From an uncultured Clostridia bacterium (GTDB taxonomy: Bacteria > Bacillota > Clostridia > Oscillospirales > Acutalibacteraceae): a stretch of 7,803 bases of DNA. Location: assembly GCA_947624755.1 (NCBI GenBank), contig CANQLQ010000087.1, positions 1 to 7,803 of the forward strand, in the 5' to 3' direction. Below are positions 6,768 to 7,803 of this stretch, piece by piece. Position 1 is the stretch's first letter. Each line of letters begins with the position of its first letter. The notes beneath the pieces are model-generated. The model had not been told where the DNA came from. It did no database searches and saw only the letters and a list, made by a program, of their open reading frames with translations. A program made the position numbers and the translations under genes.

Positions 6768-7239
6768 CATTGTCCTCCGAAAGCGACGCGGCGCTTTTAC
6801 GAATCGCGGCATAAAGAGAATTCTCACTTTCCGCTCCCGATTTTTCAAAGTTTTCTTCAAGCTTTTCAAGAGCCTTGAGCCGGTCAAAAAACTTGATTTC
6901 AAGTGCGCCGCCCTTTTGCCTTTTGATTTCGGAAACATTAAAAAGATCCATACTTTCAATTTTTTCCTTCGTGATATTCTCGTCAAAAAGAAGTGAAACT
7001 GCGTCTGCAACGCAGCCGAAAGCAAGCCTTCTATAACCTGCCGCTATGCTGAGCGTTTCAGTTTTCTGCGCCTTGTCATACTTTTTTATAAAGGCAATAA
7101 TTTCCTTTCGTCCAAGAAGCTTTGCCGCCGTTCTTTCGGGAAAAACATAACCGCTTTTTGCCGCCGCTTCTCTGCCGTTTCTGCTAAGGCAGTAATAAGT
7201 GCAAAAAAGCGTTTCTTTGTCTGTAAGTTTTGTTTTCAT
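6760..7239 (-). CDS. Terminase small subunit (XtmA/Terminase_2 type)
   Basis: This DNA-recognition subunit of the packaging motor selects the substrate DNA and regulates the large subunit. It has 159 residues, normal for the family. The N-terminus, LTDKETLFCTYYCLSRNGREAAAKSGY (here in parts: LTDKETLFC at 5-13, GREAAAKSGY at 22-31), is the family's helix-turn-helix region. GGALEIKFFDRLKALEKL (110-127) is the typical oligomerization/C-terminal signature. The ATG at 7239 is chosen because AGGAGG lies 5 bases upstream (7245-7250); an in-frame GTG at 7266 lacks such a site. It is the first gene of the operon. A TATAGT (7265-7270, minus strand) lies 26 bases upstream as a possible -10, but I see no good -35 at the right distance. 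Confidence 0.92.
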   Translation of the reverse strand: MKTKLTDKETLFCTYYCLSRNGREAAAKSGYVFPERTAAKLLGRKEIIAFIKKYDKAQKTETLSIAAGYRRLAFGCVADAVSLLFDENITKEKIESMDLFNVSEIKRQKGGALEIKFFDRLKALEKLEENFEKSGAESENSLYAAIRKSAASLSEDNDE

Positions 7240-7414
7240 TTTTTCCTCCTTTTTCGGAACTTTCACTATATCGCCCTAAAAACTGTTTTTTTGCCTGTTT
7301 TACGCAATAAAACTCAAAAATTTAAAAAAATTTTTATCTTTTTTCTTTTAGTTGCTTTTTTTCTATGTAAATGTTAAAATCTTTTTAAGGAAGCTCTGCC
7401 TGAATCTAATACTC

Positions 7415-7451
7415 CGGCGGGCATCGGCGGACATCGGCGGGCATCGCCCGC
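7415..7451. repeat. Three 10-bp tandem units ending in a hairpin
   Basis: CGGCGGGCAT, CGGCGGACAT and CGGCGGGCAT follow each other (7415-7444) and differ by one base. The last unit forms a perfect 6-bp hairpin GCGGGC-ATC-GCCCGC (7437-7451). The GC content contrasts sharply with the A/T-rich DNA on its left. Confidence 0.7.
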
Positions 7452-7570
7452 ACGAGTTACGCGCAGTAGATTATGCAAACTTTTACTCTTACACCGCGAA
7501 ACGACTTGCGTTGTTAACTGTAAAAATTTTAGCCAGTATGCATTGTCCGCAAAACTTATATCATGGCACG

Positions 7571-7717
7571 CGTAGGGGCGACCCCATGTGGTCGCCCAAA
7601 AAATTTTAATTTTAGAAAAGAATCAATCTACACAAACAAGCCTTATCCTGAGGCACAGACCGCATTTTCTCTCTTTATAACAGCTAAAACAATAAGAAAC
7701 AAACCTACCACATGGGG
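7571..7717. repeat. Palindrome GGGCGACC/GGTCGCCC with an 11-bp inverted partner
   Basis: GGGCGACC (7576-7583) and GGTCGCCC (7590-7597) are exact inverted copies around a 6-base loop. The sequence CCCCATGTGGT (7582-7592), spanning the loop, recurs exactly inverted as ACCACATGGGG at 7707-7717. GTAGGGGCGACC-type palindromes are, from memory, common interspersed repeats in gut Clostridia; I cannot check this here. The 147-bp span could be one small element or two unrelated repeats. Confidence 0.55.
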
Positions 7718-7750
7718 GCAAAGCACAAACCAATCTATAGGCGAAGCGAC

Positions 7751-7778
7751 CCGCTTTGAACGCTTTGCGTTCAAACGG
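7751..7778. repeat. Strong hairpin at the window edge
   Basis: TTTGAACGC (7755-7763) and GCGTTCAAA (7767-7775) pair perfectly over a TTT loop, and CCG/CGG (7751-7753, 7776-7778) extend the stem past one bulged C. No T run follows on either strand, so it is unlikely to be a terminator. It continues into more GC-rich sequence that leaves the window and is probably part of an interspersed repeat. Confidence 0.55.
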
Positions 7779-7803
7779 TTGAGCGCAGCCGTACGTCAGC
7801 ATG

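Larger units (their letters stand above)
7240..7803. other. 564-base region without a convincing gene, rich in repeats
   Basis: No frame here looks coding. Positions 7283-7390 are strongly A/T-rich, as expected upstream of the operon promoter. A possible -10 (TATAGT, minus strand, 7265-7270) lacks a -35. GC-rich tandem and palindromic sequences start at 7415. The longest open frame (7352-7609, plus) has no ribosome binding site and runs through the repeats, so I do not call it. From 7598 to 7706 I see only A/T-rich sequence with no structure. Confidence 0.7.

Noticed and set aside
6768..7025. N-terminal extension of the terminase large subunit by 86 residues
   Set aside because: The extension lies in another frame of the small-subunit gene, is basic and unlike terminase, and the ATG at 6767 has a well-spaced GGAGG.
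7415..7451. Possible CRISPR-like array
   Set aside because: The 10-bp units are contiguous with no spacers, and no cas gene is in view.
7352..7609. 85-residue open frame on the plus strand
   Set aside because: No ribosome binding site, runs through the tandem repeat and the palindrome, and has no recognisable domain.

Overview
The window looks like part of a Gram-positive, low-to-moderate GC Clostridia-type chromosome. Almost every gene start has a strong AGGAGG-type ribosome binding site, starts include ATG and probably TTG, TGA and TAA are used as stops, and the phage-type proteins are of the PBSX/Firmicutes kind. A gut Oscillospiraceae/Ruminococcaceae-like host is a reasonable guess, but the sequence alone does not prove it.

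Left edge (2-538, plus strand): the C-terminal half of an L-lactate dehydrogenase gene, followed by a rho-independent terminator at 555-594. Everything from 649 to 7239 lies on the opposite strand and converges on ldh. In its own transcription order (right to left) it is a phage head-assembly and DNA-packaging cassette: terminase small subunit, terminase large subunit, portal, prohead protease/scaffold, HK97-type major capsid protein, a head-tail connector and a small head-closure-type protein. The first seven genes are packed with overlaps or gaps of no more than about 25 bases. After a 226-base structured gap comes one last gene whose N-terminal half resembles a phage tail terminator and whose C-terminal half resembles a tail-fibre receptor-binding domain.

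The notable point is what is missing. The cassette runs into ldh and its terminator with no tail tube, sheath, tape measure, baseplate, lysis, integrase, repressor or replication gene in view. The motor motifs (Walker A/B, nuclease aspartates) and the protease residues look intact and all eight frames are open, so this does not look like a decaying prophage. It could be a domesticated capsid system, a capsid-forming satellite, a gene-transfer-agent-like unit, or a large prophage deletion whose remaining genes have not yet decayed.

Right edge (7240-7803): 564 bases without a convincing gene. It holds an A/T-rich stretch upstream of the operon, a short GC-rich tandem repeat, a strong 8-bp palindrome with a partner inverted copy, and another hairpin at the window edge. 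This resembles interspersed-repeat sequence.
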